Source: Marinomonas ostreistagni
GTDB taxonomy: Bacteria > Pseudomonadota > Gammaproteobacteria > Pseudomonadales > Marinomonadaceae
Direction of reading: 5' to 3'
DNA length: 64,000 nucleotides
Assembly (NCBI RefSeq): GCF_016461785.1
Contig: NZ_JAEMUH010000001.1
Location: 186,001 to 250,000 of the forward strand
Positions 25,788 to 35,366 of the stretch are shown one piece after another. Under the pieces are notes generated by a model that did not search any database, was not told where the DNA came from, and was given only the letters and a program-made list of their open reading frames with translations. The position numbers and the translations under genes are program-made. The stretch's first letter is position 1. Every line of letters begins with the position of its first letter.

Positions 25788-27716
25788 ATGATTACTAGCC
25801 CATCAGCCATAACAGTTTCAACAGCATCTAAGAATGTTAGATCTTCGAATGCTATTAGCAATTCGCAGGAAAGCTTTTCGTCTACTCTTGAGCAAGTGAC
25901 GAGCTCTCCTCGTGCGAGCCAAACTTCTGCCTCAGCACCAGACAACACTGTAGAATCAAATAAAAATCAAGAAAATCAATACACTGAAAGTGCCACAGAT
26001 GAACGTGTCACTGCATCTACAGACCTCGAAGCGGATACATCTACTGAGCAAGTGGATGAGGATGTAAAGGCTATTTCTAATGAGGATAACGCTGACAAAA
26101 TAACGTCAGAAAGCACTTTACAGGATGAAATGGGGCTAAAAGAAGAAGTTGTTGTAACCAATAACGGTAGTGTAGATGAATCGAATGTCATAGATCCGTC
26201 TGAGCAACCATTGTTAGGTGGCAAAGAGCGGCAAGTGAGTGGGCAAGAGCTTGCAGTAGAGGCGCCGATACAGGCTACAAATCCTGAGGATTCATTAACT
26301 CAAGACAATAAAGCTGCCTCCTTAGATAAAGCGTTGTCGCAAGAGCAATTGCTGGATGATGTTGATCGCACTGTTGAAGAGCTGACAGATTCTCTAGAGA
26401 ACGATGAGCAGAGTGACACTAATCAGCAGCTTGAGCAGGTGTTTGTCTCCCTTGATGCCTCTCCTTCTATTAATCAGCAAAATATTAATGGAGAGCTTGG
26501 GGTGAGTAGCACACCGTTGGAGGGTGAAACGTCAGGCATTAGCGTGTCCATTTCAGGCTCTTCGTCGCCTCAGGCTTTGAATGCTTCAGCGAGTACTCTA
26601 GAGCATGGAGTAGCTGAGGTGCCGAGAAACTTAGATATTACAAATCTGGGAAATGCAGCGTCATCGTTGATGGGGGTAGAAAATACTAGCTCGGAAATTA
26701 AGGCGACGACTGAATCTACTTTGAATGTGACGCTGACAGCATCATCGGATGGCTCTAGAATCGCAGCGTCGCAAGTGTCTATGAATGATGTTCGTCAGTC
26801 GTCATTAGAGGCTTCCTCCACTCAGACGACTACAGAAAGATCGCTAGAGGGTTTGTCTAAGGCCAATTTAGAAACACTTAACAGGTCGGTAGAGACTGCT
26901 GCAGTCGAGGGTGATGAAGTAGGGGATGTTGAAACCAGCGATAACAACAACCTTCGTTGGATCATGGAGCAAATGTCTAAGCAGGCGACGGCAAGCAAAA
27001 CCTCCGAAGCAGCGGGATTGAATGTGTCATTGGATGACACAAGTGCCGAGCAAAGTACATTGCTCGATGTAGACGTAGATCTATTGCAAGAAGTGCCAAA
27101 CGATGAGTTGCTGAACCAAGAAATGGATGAGTTAATCAGCGACAGAAAAACCTTTGAACAAATTATGTCTAATTTAGGCAGTGTCTCTCAACAAGGTACG
27201 CAGAGTTTTGGGCTACAGAGTGCTCAATCAAACCCTGCAACAATGCGCGGTGACTCAGCTGCAGCCCAGTTGACCATGCAGTCTTTGCCAGATGCTCAGG
27301 CATTCCCAAGCGAGATGGCAACAAAAGTCTCTTGGGTTGCTAAAGAAGGTTTTAAAACAGCTCATATACAGTTAGATCCCCCTGAACTTGGTAGTTTGAC
27401 GGTGAAAGTGAGTGTTGATCAGGACTCCAATACTCATGTGAGCTTTGTGGCAAGTTCAGCGCAAGCGAAGGATGCTTTAGAGGGACAGATGCAAAGGCTT
27501 CGTGAAATGCTACAACAGCAGGGGGTGCAGTTAGACTCTGTTGATGTAGAAGTTTCACAGGGTAACGATCAAGCGTTTGGCTCGAACGGTTCTGAGGGGA
27601 ATGGTCAGTCGTCTAATTCCTTTGCTGGTCTGGGGGACTCAGATGTAGGGGATGAAGAGATTGAAAATGTTTCATATGTTTCCTCTCCTGAGCAAGGGAT
27701 TGATTATTACGCGTAG
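25788..27716 (+). CDS. fliK: Flagellar hook-length control protein FliK
   Basis: A 642-residue molecular ruler and export-specificity switch. The N-terminal 500 residues are low-complexity, rich in Ser, Glu, Asp and Thr, as in ruler regions. The conserved C-terminal Flg_hook domain (about 520-620) has the core LDPPELGSLTVKV and LREMLQQQGVQLDSVDVEV. On hook completion this domain acts on FlhB. ATG 25788 is chosen because GGAGG at 25777-25781 is six bases upstream; an in-frame TTG at 25782 is less likely. A second FliK-like gene lies at 47179-49164. Confidence 0.92.
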   Translation: MITSPSAITVSTASKNVRSSNAISNSQESFSSTLEQVTSSPRASQTSASAPDNTVESNKNQENQYTESATDERVTASTDLEADTSTEQVDEDVKAISNEDNADKITSESTLQDEMGLKEEVVVTNNGSVDESNVIDPSEQPLLGGKERQVSGQELAVEAPIQATNPEDSLTQDNKAASLDKALSQEQLLDDVDRTVEELTDSLENDEQSDTNQQLEQVFVSLDASPSINQQNINGELGVSSTPLEGETSGISVSISGSSSPQALNASASTLEHGVAEVPRNLDITNLGNAASSLMGVENTSSEIKATTESTLNVTLTASSDGSRIAASQVSMNDVRQSSLEASSTQTTTERSLEGLSKANLETLNRSVETAAVEGDEVGDVETSDNNNLRWIMEQMSKQATASKTSEAAGLNVSLDDTSAEQSTLLDVDVDLLQEVPNDELLNQEMDELISDRKTFEQIMSNLGSVSQQGTQSFGLQSAQSNPATMRGDSAAAQLTMQSLPDAQAFPSEMATKVSWVAKEGFKTAHIQLDPPELGSLTVKVSVDQDSNTHVSFVASSAQAKDALEGQMQRLREMLQQQGVQLDSVDVEVSQGNDQAFGSNGSEGNGQSSNSFAGLGDSDVGDEEIENVSYVSSPEQGIDYYA

Positions 27717-27811
27717 AAAACCGTGGTGATTCACTATAATCTTTGTAGAATAGTAAGATTCAAGCATTCATTGAATGTAGTAAGATAATTTTGCATGAAC
27801 AAGGGTTGTAT

Positions 27812-28330
27812 ATGGCAGACGATGAATTAGATGTTGGTGCTGAAGAAGGGAAAAAAGGCGGCAAGAAGAAGCTGATAATCATCATTCTGGTGGCGTTGTT
27901 GGTGCTTGGTGGTGGCGGTGCTGCGGCATTCTTTTTCCTGATGGGCGGCGATGACCCTGAAGCGGCGGAAGGCGATGAAGTGGCGACTGAAGAAATGGTG
28001 CAAACCGATGGACCAGCAATTTATCTCGATTTAGATCAAGCTTTTGTCGTTGATTTCCTTGTATTAGGTAAGCAGCGCTATTTGCAATTAAATATGACTT
28101 TGAAATCTCGAGACCAAGGCCAAATAGATGCCGTGAAACTTCATATGCCTTTGATTAGAAATAGTTTGGTTTTACTGTTTTCAAGTCAATCGTTTGACGA
28201 ATTGCAGACGGTTGAAGGTAAGCAAGCTCTGAAGCTTGCTGCGGTTGATACAATCAATAATATCCTAACGCAAGAAACAGGCTTAGGTGGCATTGAAGAC
28301 GTGTTATTCACAAACTTCGTGATGCAATAA
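27812..28330 (+). CDS. fliL: Flagellar basal body-associated protein FliL
   Basis: A 172-residue single-pass protein: an acidic then Lys/Gly-rich N-terminus, one membrane helix (about 24-46), and a periplasmic domain with YLDLDQAFVVDFL, RYLQLNMTLKSRD and the C-terminal VLFTNFVMQ. FliL rings stabilise stators around the motor. ATG 27812 is supported by AAGGG six bases upstream; the longer TTG-initiated frame at 27791 is not. The 95-nt gap before it has a TATAAT at 27735-27740 without a good -35 and a short palindrome CATTCATTGAATG (27765-27777). It heads fliLMNOPQR-flhBA. Confidence 0.93.
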   Translation: MADDELDVGAEEGKKGGKKKLIIIILVALLVLGGGGAAAFFFLMGGDDPEAAEGDEVATEEMVQTDGPAIYLDLDQAFVVDFLVLGKQRYLQLNMTLKSRDQGQIDAVKLHMPLIRNSLVLLFSSQSFDELQTVEGKQALKLAAVDTINNILTQETGLGGIEDVLFTNFVMQ

Positions 28331-28343
28331 GGTCTGACCTACT

Positions 28344-29315
28344 ATGGCTGCACAAGACTTATTATCTCAGGATGAAATCGATGCGTTATTGCATGGGGCG
28401 GATGAAAAACCTGATGCCGATGATAACGCTGATGCTGGTGGCATTTCATCCTATGATATAACGAGCCAAGAAAGGATTGTGCGTGGGCGAATGCCTACGC
28501 TTGAGATGATTAACGAGCGTTTTGCTCGTTATACCCGTATTAGTCTATTCAATTTACTTCGCCGCACTGCAGACGTTTCTTCTGGTGGTCTGCAGATTAT
28601 GAAGTTTGGCGAATATGTTCATACCTTGTATGTCCCAACCAGTCTTAACCTTGTTAAATTTCGTCCTCTTAGAAGTACCGCGTTATTTATTTTAGATGCC
28701 AAGCTGGTGTTTAAGTTAGTAGATAACTTTTTTGGTGGTGATGGGCGTCACGCAAAAATTGAAGGGCGAGAGTTTACGCCGACTGAAATCCGCATTGTGC
28801 AATTGATGTTAGAGCAGGTTTTTGTCGATCTAACTGAAGCTTGGGCACCAGTTTTAAAGGTTGACCTTGAGTATATAAGTTCTGAAGTAAACCCTGCGAT
28901 GGCCAATATTGTTAGTCCTAGTGAGGTAGTTGTTGTATCAACCTTCCACATAGAACTTGATGGTGGCGGTGGTGAACTGCATATCACATTACCCTATTCG
29001 ATGATTGAGCCAGTGCGAGAGTTGCTGGATGCTGGTGTTCAGAGTGATGTAGATGAAAAAGATGAGCGCTGGGGGAAATCTCTTGAGCAGGATGTGCGAG
29101 AATTAGATGTTAAGCTTCAAGTTAATGTCGCCAATAAAAAGGTGCGTCTTGGGGATGTAATGAAGTTTAAAGCAGGCGATGTGTTACCAATTGAAATGCC
29201 TGAGTTGGTAACAGTGAGAGCGAATAACGTACCGTCTTTTAAAGGTAAGTTAGGAGTGAGTAATGGTCGCTATGCGGTGGAAATGATTGAAAGTTGTAAA
29301 AACTCTAAGAATTAG
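28344..29315 (+). CDS. fliM: Flagellar motor switch protein FliM
   Basis: A 323-residue C-ring protein. The N-terminal CheY-P-binding peptide is LLSQDEIDALLHG (5-17). A flexible acidic stretch follows, then the CheC-like middle domain (about 45-230; GGDGRH and TPTEIRIVQLMLEQ are visible) that binds FliG, and a C-terminal SpoA domain that pairs with FliN. It transmits the CheY-P signal to reverse rotation. The N-terminal peptide resembles motifs repeated in the local CheA linker. Confidence 0.97.
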   Translation: MAAQDLLSQDEIDALLHGADEKPDADDNADAGGISSYDITSQERIVRGRMPTLEMINERFARYTRISLFNLLRRTADVSSGGLQIMKFGEYVHTLYVPTSLNLVKFRPLRSTALFILDAKLVFKLVDNFFGGDGRHAKIEGREFTPTEIRIVQLMLEQVFVDLTEAWAPVLKVDLEYISSEVNPAMANIVSPSEVVVVSTFHIELDGGGGELHITLPYSMIEPVRELLDAGVQSDVDEKDERWGKSLEQDVRELDVKLQVNVANKKVRLGDVMKFKAGDVLPIEMPELVTVRANNVPSFKGKLGVSNGRYAVEMIESCKNSKN

Positions 29316-29324
29316 GTTGTAACG

Positions 29325-29792
29325 ATGGCTGAAGAAACGAATCCAGATGCAGAAGGAATGGACGCAGATCTTGCTGACGAGTGGGCCGCGGCGATGTCTG
29401 AAGCGGGTGATGGTGAAGGCGGTGATTCAGGCGAGGGTCTGGATGATGAATGGGCAGCGGCCATGTCAGAACAGGATGTTAAGCCTGTTCAATTAGATCA
29501 ACTTGGTTCCTCTGGGGCGCCGGGTTCGATCAGCTCTGATATGGATCTGATCATGGATATTCCGGTAACTCTTTCTATGGAGCTCGGGAATACGGAAATA
29601 GCCATTCGAAACCTTTTGCAGCTTACTCAAGGGTCTGTTGTTGAACTGGATAGGTTTGCTGGTGAGCCGTTAGATGTATTGGTTAATGGTACTTTGATTG
29701 CTCATGGTGAAGTGGTGGTGGTTAACGATAAGTATGGTATTCGCTTAACGGATGTTGTCAGCCCAAGTGAACGAATTAAACGTTTGAAGTAA
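29325..29792 (+). CDS. fliN: Flagellar motor switch protein FliN
   Basis: A 155-residue C-ring protein. The C-terminal SpoA domain (about 75-155) is typical: MDIPVTLSMELGNTEIAIR, LDRFAGEPLDVLVNG and YGIRLTDVVSPSERIKRL. The acidic N-terminal extension holds two copies of DEWAAAMSE (18-26 and 41-49), which differ at five synonymous positions but encode the same peptide. Many FliN proteins have one EWAAA-type segment there. FliN forms the base of the C ring and binds FliH during export. Confidence 0.96.
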   Translation: MAEETNPDAEGMDADLADEWAAAMSEAGDGEGGDSGEGLDDEWAAAMSEQDVKPVQLDQLGSSGAPGSISSDMDLIMDIPVTLSMELGNTEIAIRNLLQLTQGSVVELDRFAGEPLDVLVNGTLIAHGEVVVVNDKYGIRLTDVVSPSERIKRLK

Positions 29793-29801
29793 GAGGGTAG
29801 T

Positions 29802-30188
29802 ATGGGACGCTTAGTGTTAGCGCTTGCCATAAGTTTCATGTCTTACAGTGTTCAATCTGAACCTTTTTCTGGCGGTGTGAAACTTGCCGAAGCGTCCTCT
29901 GTTTGGCGTTTGTTTTTTGCTCTGGCGTTCTTGTTGGTGCTGATTCCAGCAGTAATCTGGGGGCTAAAGCGATTGCAGGGCCTTCAGCACAAGCTATCTA
30001 AATCTGAAATTCAAATTATTGCTTCACAATCAATTGGTGCAAAAGAAAAGTTATTACTCGTTGAGGTTCAGGGAAAGCGAATGCTGATTGGTGCCACGGC
30101 AAGTTCTATTACTCGATTACGTGAATTTGATAGCAATGGCGAGCAATTCGCAGAATTAATGAGTGAACAATTAACTAATGAAAAATAG
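29802..30188 (+). CDS. fliO: Flagellar biosynthetic protein FliO
   Basis: A 128-residue protein with a short N-terminal hydrophobic segment (about 3-18, possibly a signal peptide), a periplasmic stretch, one membrane helix (about 35-54) and a cytoplasmic domain with [26 protein letters not shown] (a pattern conserved in FliO; residues about 71-96). FliO is a scaffold for FliP-FliR export-gate assembly. GAGGG upstream supports the ATG. It overlaps fliP by 11 nt. Confidence 0.92.
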   Translation: MGRLVLALAISFMSYSVQSEPFSGGVKLAEASSVWRLFFALAFLLVLIPAVIWGLKRLQGLQHKLSKSEIQIIASQSIGAKEKLLLVEVQGKRMLIGATASSITRLREFDSNGEQFAELMSEQLTNEK

Positions 30189-30936
30189 ACGTTTATTGAT
30201 CATTAAACTGCTTACAACGTTATCTCTTTTTTTTCCGCTCTTTGCTATGGCAGAACCTGGATTACCAGCGGTTACGCTGACAACAAATCCAGACGGCAGT
30301 CAGGAATATACGGTAAGCCTGCAAATACTCTTTATAATGACCGCGCTGACTTTATTGCCAGCGGCGCTCATTATGATGACTTCGTTTACTCGAATCATCA
30401 TTGTGTTGTCTATTTTGCGACAAGCGATTGGTCTACAACAATCGCCATCTAATCAAATCATGTTAGGGATGGCGCTTTTTCTAACGCTTTTTATCATGAC
30501 GCCTACTTTGGACAAAGTGAATGAATTGGCGTTACAGCCTTACTTAAATAATGAGCTGACTTCTTTGCAGGCGGTGGAGGCTGCATCCAAACCAGTGCGT
30601 GAGTTTATGCTGGCTCAAACCCGTGAGGATGATGTGGCATTGTATGTGAAGTTGGCGGGTAAAGAGGGCCAAATTGAATCCTTAGAGACACTTCCATTTA
30701 CGATTCTAATGCCGGCCTTTGTGACCAGTGAGCTTAAGACGGCTTTCCAGATAGGCTTTATGCTGTTTATCCCTTTCTTGATCGTAGATATGGTGGTAGC
30801 CAGTGTATTAATGGCGATGGGTATGATGATGCTTTCACCAGTCATTATCTCTTTGCCATTTAAAATTATGCTCTTTGTTATGGTTGATGGCTGGTCAATG
30901 ATAATGGGGACACTGGCAGCAAGTTTCGGGATATAG
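30178..30936 (+). CDS. fliP: Flagellar export gate protein FliP
   Basis: A 252-residue protein with a cleavable signal peptide (about 1-25, ending FAMAEPG), then four membrane segments. Family motifs include [51 protein letters not shown] and [15 protein letters not shown]. Five FliP with FliQ and FliR form the export gate in the MS ring. It overlaps fliO and is two bases from fliQ. Confidence 0.97.
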   Translation: MKNRRLLIIKLLTTLSLFFPLFAMAEPGLPAVTLTTNPDGSQEYTVSLQILFIMTALTLLPAALIMMTSFTRIIIVLSILRQAIGLQQSPSNQIMLGMALFLTLFIMTPTLDKVNELALQPYLNNELTSLQAVEAASKPVREFMLAQTREDDVALYVKLAGKEGQIESLETLPFTILMPAFVTSELKTAFQIGFMLFIPFLIVDMVVASVLMAMGMMMLSPVIISLPFKIMLFVMVDGWSMIMGTLAASFGI

Positions 30937-30938
30937 CG

Positions 30939-31208
30939 ATGGATCCTCAGGTAATTCTTGACTTATATGGACAAGGTTTTTATTTAATTGTGGTCATGGT
31001 ATCCGCCGTCATGGTACCTAGTTTGGTCGTAGGTTTGATTGTGAGTGTTTTTCAAGCTGCGACCCAAATCAACGAGCAAACCCTAACTTTCTTACCGCGT
31101 TTTGTAGTAACCATCTTTGCGATTATGCACTTGGGGCCTTGGTTGCTGTCTAGTTTGACTGACTTTTTTAACCAGCTGTTTATCGATATTCCAATGTTGA
31201 TTGGCTAA
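30939..31208 (+). CDS. fliQ: Flagellar export gate protein FliQ
   Basis: An 89-residue protein with two membrane helices (about 15-38 and 52-75), the standard FliQ length. SVFQAATQINEQTLTF is the conserved loop of the family. FliQ wraps the FliP-FliR core of the export gate. Its stop TAA overlaps the fliR ATG by one base. Confidence 0.97.
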   Translation: MDPQVILDLYGQGFYLIVVMVSAVMVPSLVVGLIVSVFQAATQINEQTLTFLPRFVVTIFAIMHLGPWLLSSLTDFFNQLFIDIPMLIG

Positions 31209-31990
31209 TGTTAGAGCTTAGTACAGACGAGCTTTATGCTCTGATCATTAGCTTTCTCCTTCCCTTTTTTAGAATTGGCGCTTTTTTGATGGCATTGCCA
31301 TTATTTGGTAGTCAATTAGTGAGTACTCGGGTCCGGTTGGTGTTTGCGTTTGTCTTAGCCATCATTATTACGCCCTTGGTATCCATTCCTCAATACGATC
31401 CTATTTCTCCGGCATTCATATTATTGATATTTGAGCAGTTAGTGATTGGAATTGTGCTTGGTTTTGTGGTCACAGTGTTATTCCAAGTGTTTTCTTTGGC
31501 GGGGCAATTGGCGGCAATGAAAGCTGGTTTAGGTTTTGCGATGTCTAACGATCCTGCGAATGGCGTTTCTGTGGCGACAATTGGACAATACTATATGACT
31601 ATGGCTGGTTTGGCGTTTCTAGGCACTGATGGTCATCTCGTTATGATTGAATATTTGGCGGAAAGTTTTGAGTATTGGCCTATCGGTAGTGGCTTTGATA
31701 GTCAACGCTATTGGGATATTGTGATGCTTGGAGGTTGGCTGTTTGAGAAAGGATTACTTGTGGTCTTGCCATTAGCGGTAGCTACTTTAATTTTAAATAT
31801 TTCGTTTGGTATTGTCGCTAAAGCTTCCCCCCAGTTAAATATCTTTGCATTGGGTTTTCCCGTTATTATGCTTTTCTCATTACTCTTTATCTGGATCATG
31901 TTGCAGGACTTTCTAGATATATATCGGTTATTCTTCCAAGAGATGACGTCTTGGTTGCAAGAAACATGGGGGATTAGCTCAAATGGCTGA
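31208..31990 (+). CDS. fliR: Flagellar export gate protein FliR
   Basis: A 260-residue protein with about six membrane segments. Visible motifs are FFRIGAFLMALPLFGS near the N-terminus, GLGFAMSNDPANGVSV in the middle and ASPQLNIFALGFPVIM late in the sequence, all typical of FliR. It plugs the FliP5 ring and contacts FlhB. It overlaps fliQ by one base and flhB by eight, so this group is tightly coupled. Confidence 0.96.
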   Translation: MLELSTDELYALIISFLLPFFRIGAFLMALPLFGSQLVSTRVRLVFAFVLAIIITPLVSIPQYDPISPAFILLIFEQLVIGIVLGFVVTVLFQVFSLAGQLAAMKAGLGFAMSNDPANGVSVATIGQYYMTMAGLAFLGTDGHLVMIEYLAESFEYWPIGSGFDSQRYWDIVMLGGWLFEKGLLVVLPLAVATLILNISFGIVAKASPQLNIFALGFPVIMLFSLLFIWIMLQDFLDIYRLFFQEMTSWLQETWGISSNG

Positions 31991-33119
31991 AAATGAAGAC
32001 GGTACAGAAAAAACCGAAGACGCCAGTGCCAAGAAACTCCAAGAGGCGCGTGATAAAGGTAATATTGCTCGGTCGAGGGATCTGAGTAGTGCGGCGCTCT
32101 TGGTTGTTTCTGCTCTATCAATGTACATGGTCGGCATGCTAATAGTTGATGACCTGATGAACCTTTATGCGTTCAATTTTTCTATTGCACGAGAAGACCT
32201 TTTTGACGTGGCCATGATGATACATCATCTGTATGTGTCAATTATGACGGCTATTGATTCATTAACGGTATTTATGTTGATTGTTGCAGCCGCTGGGATC
32301 ATCGGCAGTGTGGCTTTTGGAGGTTTTAACTTCTCTTGGGAGCCGATCGTTCCTAAGCTGTCAAAAATGAGCCCTATTCAGGGCATCAAGCGAATGTTTT
32401 CGGTGCAGTCACTCGTCGAATTGCTGAAATCTACTTTAAAGATTTTATTGGTCGGAACGGTTGCGGCGTTTGTATTGCTACATTACTTACCAATGTTAAC
32501 CGGTTTGGCTTTTGAATCGATTGGTAATGCGATGAGCCACACTCTCGATACGTTGATTTGGGCATTTATTCTTATTTCTTCATCGTTAATTATTATTGCG
32601 GCAATTGATGTGCCTTTCCAGGCTTGGCAGCACAAAGATAAATTAAAGATGACCAAACAAGAGGTAAAAGACGAATACAAACAATCGGAAGGTGACCCGC
32701 AAGTAAAAGGGCGTATACGTCAATTGCAACGACAGGCTGCGATGCGAAGAATGATGTCTGATGTTCCACAAGCCGATGTGATTATTACAAACCCTACTCA
32801 TTTCTCGGTGGCTCTTAAATACGATCAGGAAAAAGGAAAAGCTCCGATCATGGTTGCAAAGGGAAGTGACTTCATTGCTTTGAAGATTCGAGAGATTGGT
32901 AATTACTATGATATCCCTGTGATACAATCGCCAGCCTTAACAAGGGCTGTATATAAACATACCGAAATTGGTGAGGAAGTGCCTGAAGGGTTGTTTAAAG
33001 TGATTGCTCAATTGTTGGCCTATGTGTATCAGTTACGTTTAGCTAGAACAGGTCAGAAGGCACCTGACTCGATGCCGAGCTTCGACATTCCAGAGGAATT
33101 TAGATGGAATGGCGAATAA
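31983..33119 (+). CDS. flhB: Flagellar export switch protein FlhB
   Basis: A 378-residue protein with four membrane segments and a cytoplasmic domain bearing the self-cleavage site NPTH (Asn270-Pro271-Thr272-His273) in ITNPTHFSVALKY. The N-terminus GTEKTEDASAKKLQEARDKG is standard. FlhB switches export from rod/hook to filament substrates when it meets FliK. A second, separate copy of only its C-terminal part is encoded at 46903-47178. Confidence 0.97.
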   Translation: MAENEDGTEKTEDASAKKLQEARDKGNIARSRDLSSAALLVVSALSMYMVGMLIVDDLMNLYAFNFSIAREDLFDVAMMIHHLYVSIMTAIDSLTVFMLIVAAAGIIGSVAFGGFNFSWEPIVPKLSKMSPIQGIKRMFSVQSLVELLKSTLKILLVGTVAAFVLLHYLPMLTGLAFESIGNAMSHTLDTLIWAFILISSSLIIIAAIDVPFQAWQHKDKLKMTKQEVKDEYKQSEGDPQVKGRIRQLQRQAAMRRMMSDVPQADVIITNPTHFSVALKYDQEKGKAPIMVAKGSDFIALKIREIGNYYDIPVIQSPALTRAVYKHTEIGEEVPEGLFKVIAQLLAYVYQLRLARTGQKAPDSMPSFDIPEEFRWNGE

Positions 33120-33142
33120 TATTTGTGTTTTCCGAGGTGTAA

Positions 33143-35269
33143 GTGGAATTTGATCGTCAGAGAATACTAGGTCAAACCCGAGGTATCTTAAGTGGTAACT
33201 TAGGCGTGCCATTTATCTTATTGGCTTTATTGGCCATGATGGTATTGCCGCTTCCTGCCTTTTTATTAGATGTCTTATTCACATTTAACATTGCGTTAGC
33301 CATTGTGGTTTTGTTGGTCGCTGTATATTCCATGCGACCACTGGACTTCGCTGTATTTCCAACCATCCTTCTTATTTCAACATTAATGCGCCTTGCCTTA
33401 AATGTTGCATCAACTCGTGTCGTTCTTCTAAACGGGCATGAGGGGGGCGATGCGGCCGGAAAGGTAATCCAAGCTTTTGGTGAAGTGGTTATCGGTGGTG
33501 ATTATGTTGTTGGTTTTGTGGTTTTTGCAATTCTCATGATCATTAACTTCGCGGTTGTTACCAAAGGTGCAGGTCGAATATCCGAAGTGAGTGCTCGATT
33601 CACATTAGATGCTATGCCAGGTAAACAAATGGCGATCGATGCGGATCTAAATGCTGGAATGATAGATGCTGATCAAGCAAAGCAGCGCAGGGACGAAATC
33701 GCAGCAGAGGCTGAGTTTTATGGCTCAATGGACGGTGCATCCAAATTCGTAAAAGGTGATGCTGTTGCTGGATTGATGATTCTAGGTATTAATATCATTG
33801 GTGGATTGGCAATTGGTATGGCACAGCATGGCCTATCATTTGTTGAGGCTATTCAGGTCTATTCATTGTTGACTATTGGTGATGGCCTTGTAGCACAGAT
33901 TCCGTCACTTATGCTGTCTACCGCCGCGGCAATCATGGTGACTCGTGTCAACGAGTCTGGTGATATGGGACAGCAAATTTATGGTCAAATGTTTGGTTCT
34001 AGTAAAGCACTGTATATTGCGGCGACCATTCTAACGATCATGGGTATTGTTCCTGGAATGCCCCATTTTTCCTTTCTTTCTTTGGCTGCGGCTATTGCTG
34101 GTCTTGCCTACTTTCTTGAATACCGTAAAAAGAATCAAGCGAAAGCGAAGACAGCGGCTAAGGGGGCGAAAAAAGGCGATCAAAGTGCTGCTCAACCTCC
34201 AGCGGAGAGCAAAGATTTGAGCTGGGAGGATGTGGCGCCAGTCGACATGCTTGGTTTAGAAGTGGGTTATCGTTTAATTCCCTTGGTTGATAAAAGCCAA
34301 GGTGGTGAGTTACTCGCCCGTATAAAAGGCGTTCGTCGTAAGTTATCGCAGGAGCTGGGGTTCTTAGTGCCGAGTGTTCATATTAGAGATAACCTAGACT
34401 TAATGCCAAACGCTTACAGAATCACCTTGATGGGGGTTAGCTTAGCTGAAGCGGAAGTACACCCAGATAAAGAACTGGCAATCGATCCCGGCCAAGTTTT
34501 TGGGAAAATTGATGGTATACCGGGCAAAGACCCTTCCTTCGGTTTGGATGCTATTTGGATTGACACCAAAAAAAGAGACCAAGCGCAAACGTATGGTTAT
34601 ACCGTTGTAGATGTTAGTACAGTCGTTGCTACTCATATAAACCAAGTAATGCAAAAACATGCTTATGAGTTGATTGGTCATGATGAAGTGCAGCAGTTGC
34701 TTGGTCTTTTAAAGCAGCATAATCCTAAATTGGCGGAGGAGCTTGTACCGAATACTGTGCCTTTGAGTGTACTGCTTAAAGTGTTACAAAACTTGTTACA
34801 GGAGAATGTGCCGCTGCGTGACATGCGAACCATAGCCGAGGCGATTATGGGGGTTCAGCCAAAATCTCAAGACCCTATGATTTTAACGACCGCAGTAAGA
34901 ACGTCTTTATCTAGAATGATTATGCAGTCTTTAGCAGAAGGAGTGGATGAGGTGCCTGTGATGACTCTAGATCCACAGCTAGAAAAAATGTTGATGCAAA
35001 CCGTTCAGCAAAGCCAGCAATCAGGAATTAAAAATGAAGAGGCTTTGATCCTTGAACCACAGATGGCTGAACAATTACAAAAATCCTTCCGCGAGCATGC
35101 AGAACAGCAAGAAGCAATGGGGAATGCCCCAATATTGATTGTGTCTGCGCCAATTAGGCCTATGTTAGCTCGTTTTATGCGTTATGGTGGTGTTGGAATG
35201 TCTGTCTTATCTTATCAAGAAGTTCCTGATAACAAGCGAGTAACCGTAGTGGCTGTAATTGGTCAGTAA
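33143..35269 (+). CDS. flhA: Flagellar export gate protein FlhA
   Basis: A 708-residue protein with about eight N-terminal membrane helices (to about 330), including the FHIPEP-region signature around STLMRLALNVASTRVVL and the proton-path loop GAGRISEVSARFTLDAMPGK. A charged linker (about 330-355) leads to the cytoplasmic nonamer-ring domain that docks chaperone-substrate complexes. Start GTG is supported by GAGGTG just upstream. It closes the fliL-flhA run; a 97-nt gap separates it from flhF. Confidence 0.96.
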   Translation: MEFDRQRILGQTRGILSGNLGVPFILLALLAMMVLPLPAFLLDVLFTFNIALAIVVLLVAVYSMRPLDFAVFPTILLISTLMRLALNVASTRVVLLNGHEGGDAAGKVIQAFGEVVIGGDYVVGFVVFAILMIINFAVVTKGAGRISEVSARFTLDAMPGKQMAIDADLNAGMIDADQAKQRRDEIAAEAEFYGSMDGASKFVKGDAVAGLMILGINIIGGLAIGMAQHGLSFVEAIQVYSLLTIGDGLVAQIPSLMLSTAAAIMVTRVNESGDMGQQIYGQMFGSSKALYIAATILTIMGIVPGMPHFSFLSLAAAIAGLAYFLEYRKKNQAKAKTAAKGAKKGDQSAAQPPAESKDLSWEDVAPVDMLGLEVGYRLIPLVDKSQGGELLARIKGVRRKLSQELGFLVPSVHIRDNLDLMPNAYRITLMGVSLAEAEVHPDKELAIDPGQVFGKIDGIPGKDPSFGLDAIWIDTKKRDQAQTYGYTVVDVSTVVATHINQVMQKHAYELIGHDEVQQLLGLLKQHNPKLAEELVPNTVPLSVLLKVLQNLLQENVPLRDMRTIAEAIMGVQPKSQDPMILTTAVRTSLSRMIMQSLAEGVDEVPVMTLDPQLEKMLMQTVQQSQQSGIKNEEALILEPQMAEQLQKSFREHAEQQEAMGNAPILIVSAPIRPMLARFMRYGGVGMSVLSYQEVPDNKRVTVVAVIGQ

Positions 35270-35366
35270 AAAAGGAAAGCTATTGATTTTCGAGCTATAT
35301 TTATCAAAACCTTTCGGGTAAGCTATGGATTTGTATGCATAAATAGACTTAAAGGACTGGTATTCA

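Noticed and set aside
27735-27740. TATAAT as a fliL promoter -10 box
   Set aside because: No -35-like hexamer is found at 16-18 bp upstream; left only as a remark in the fliL entry.
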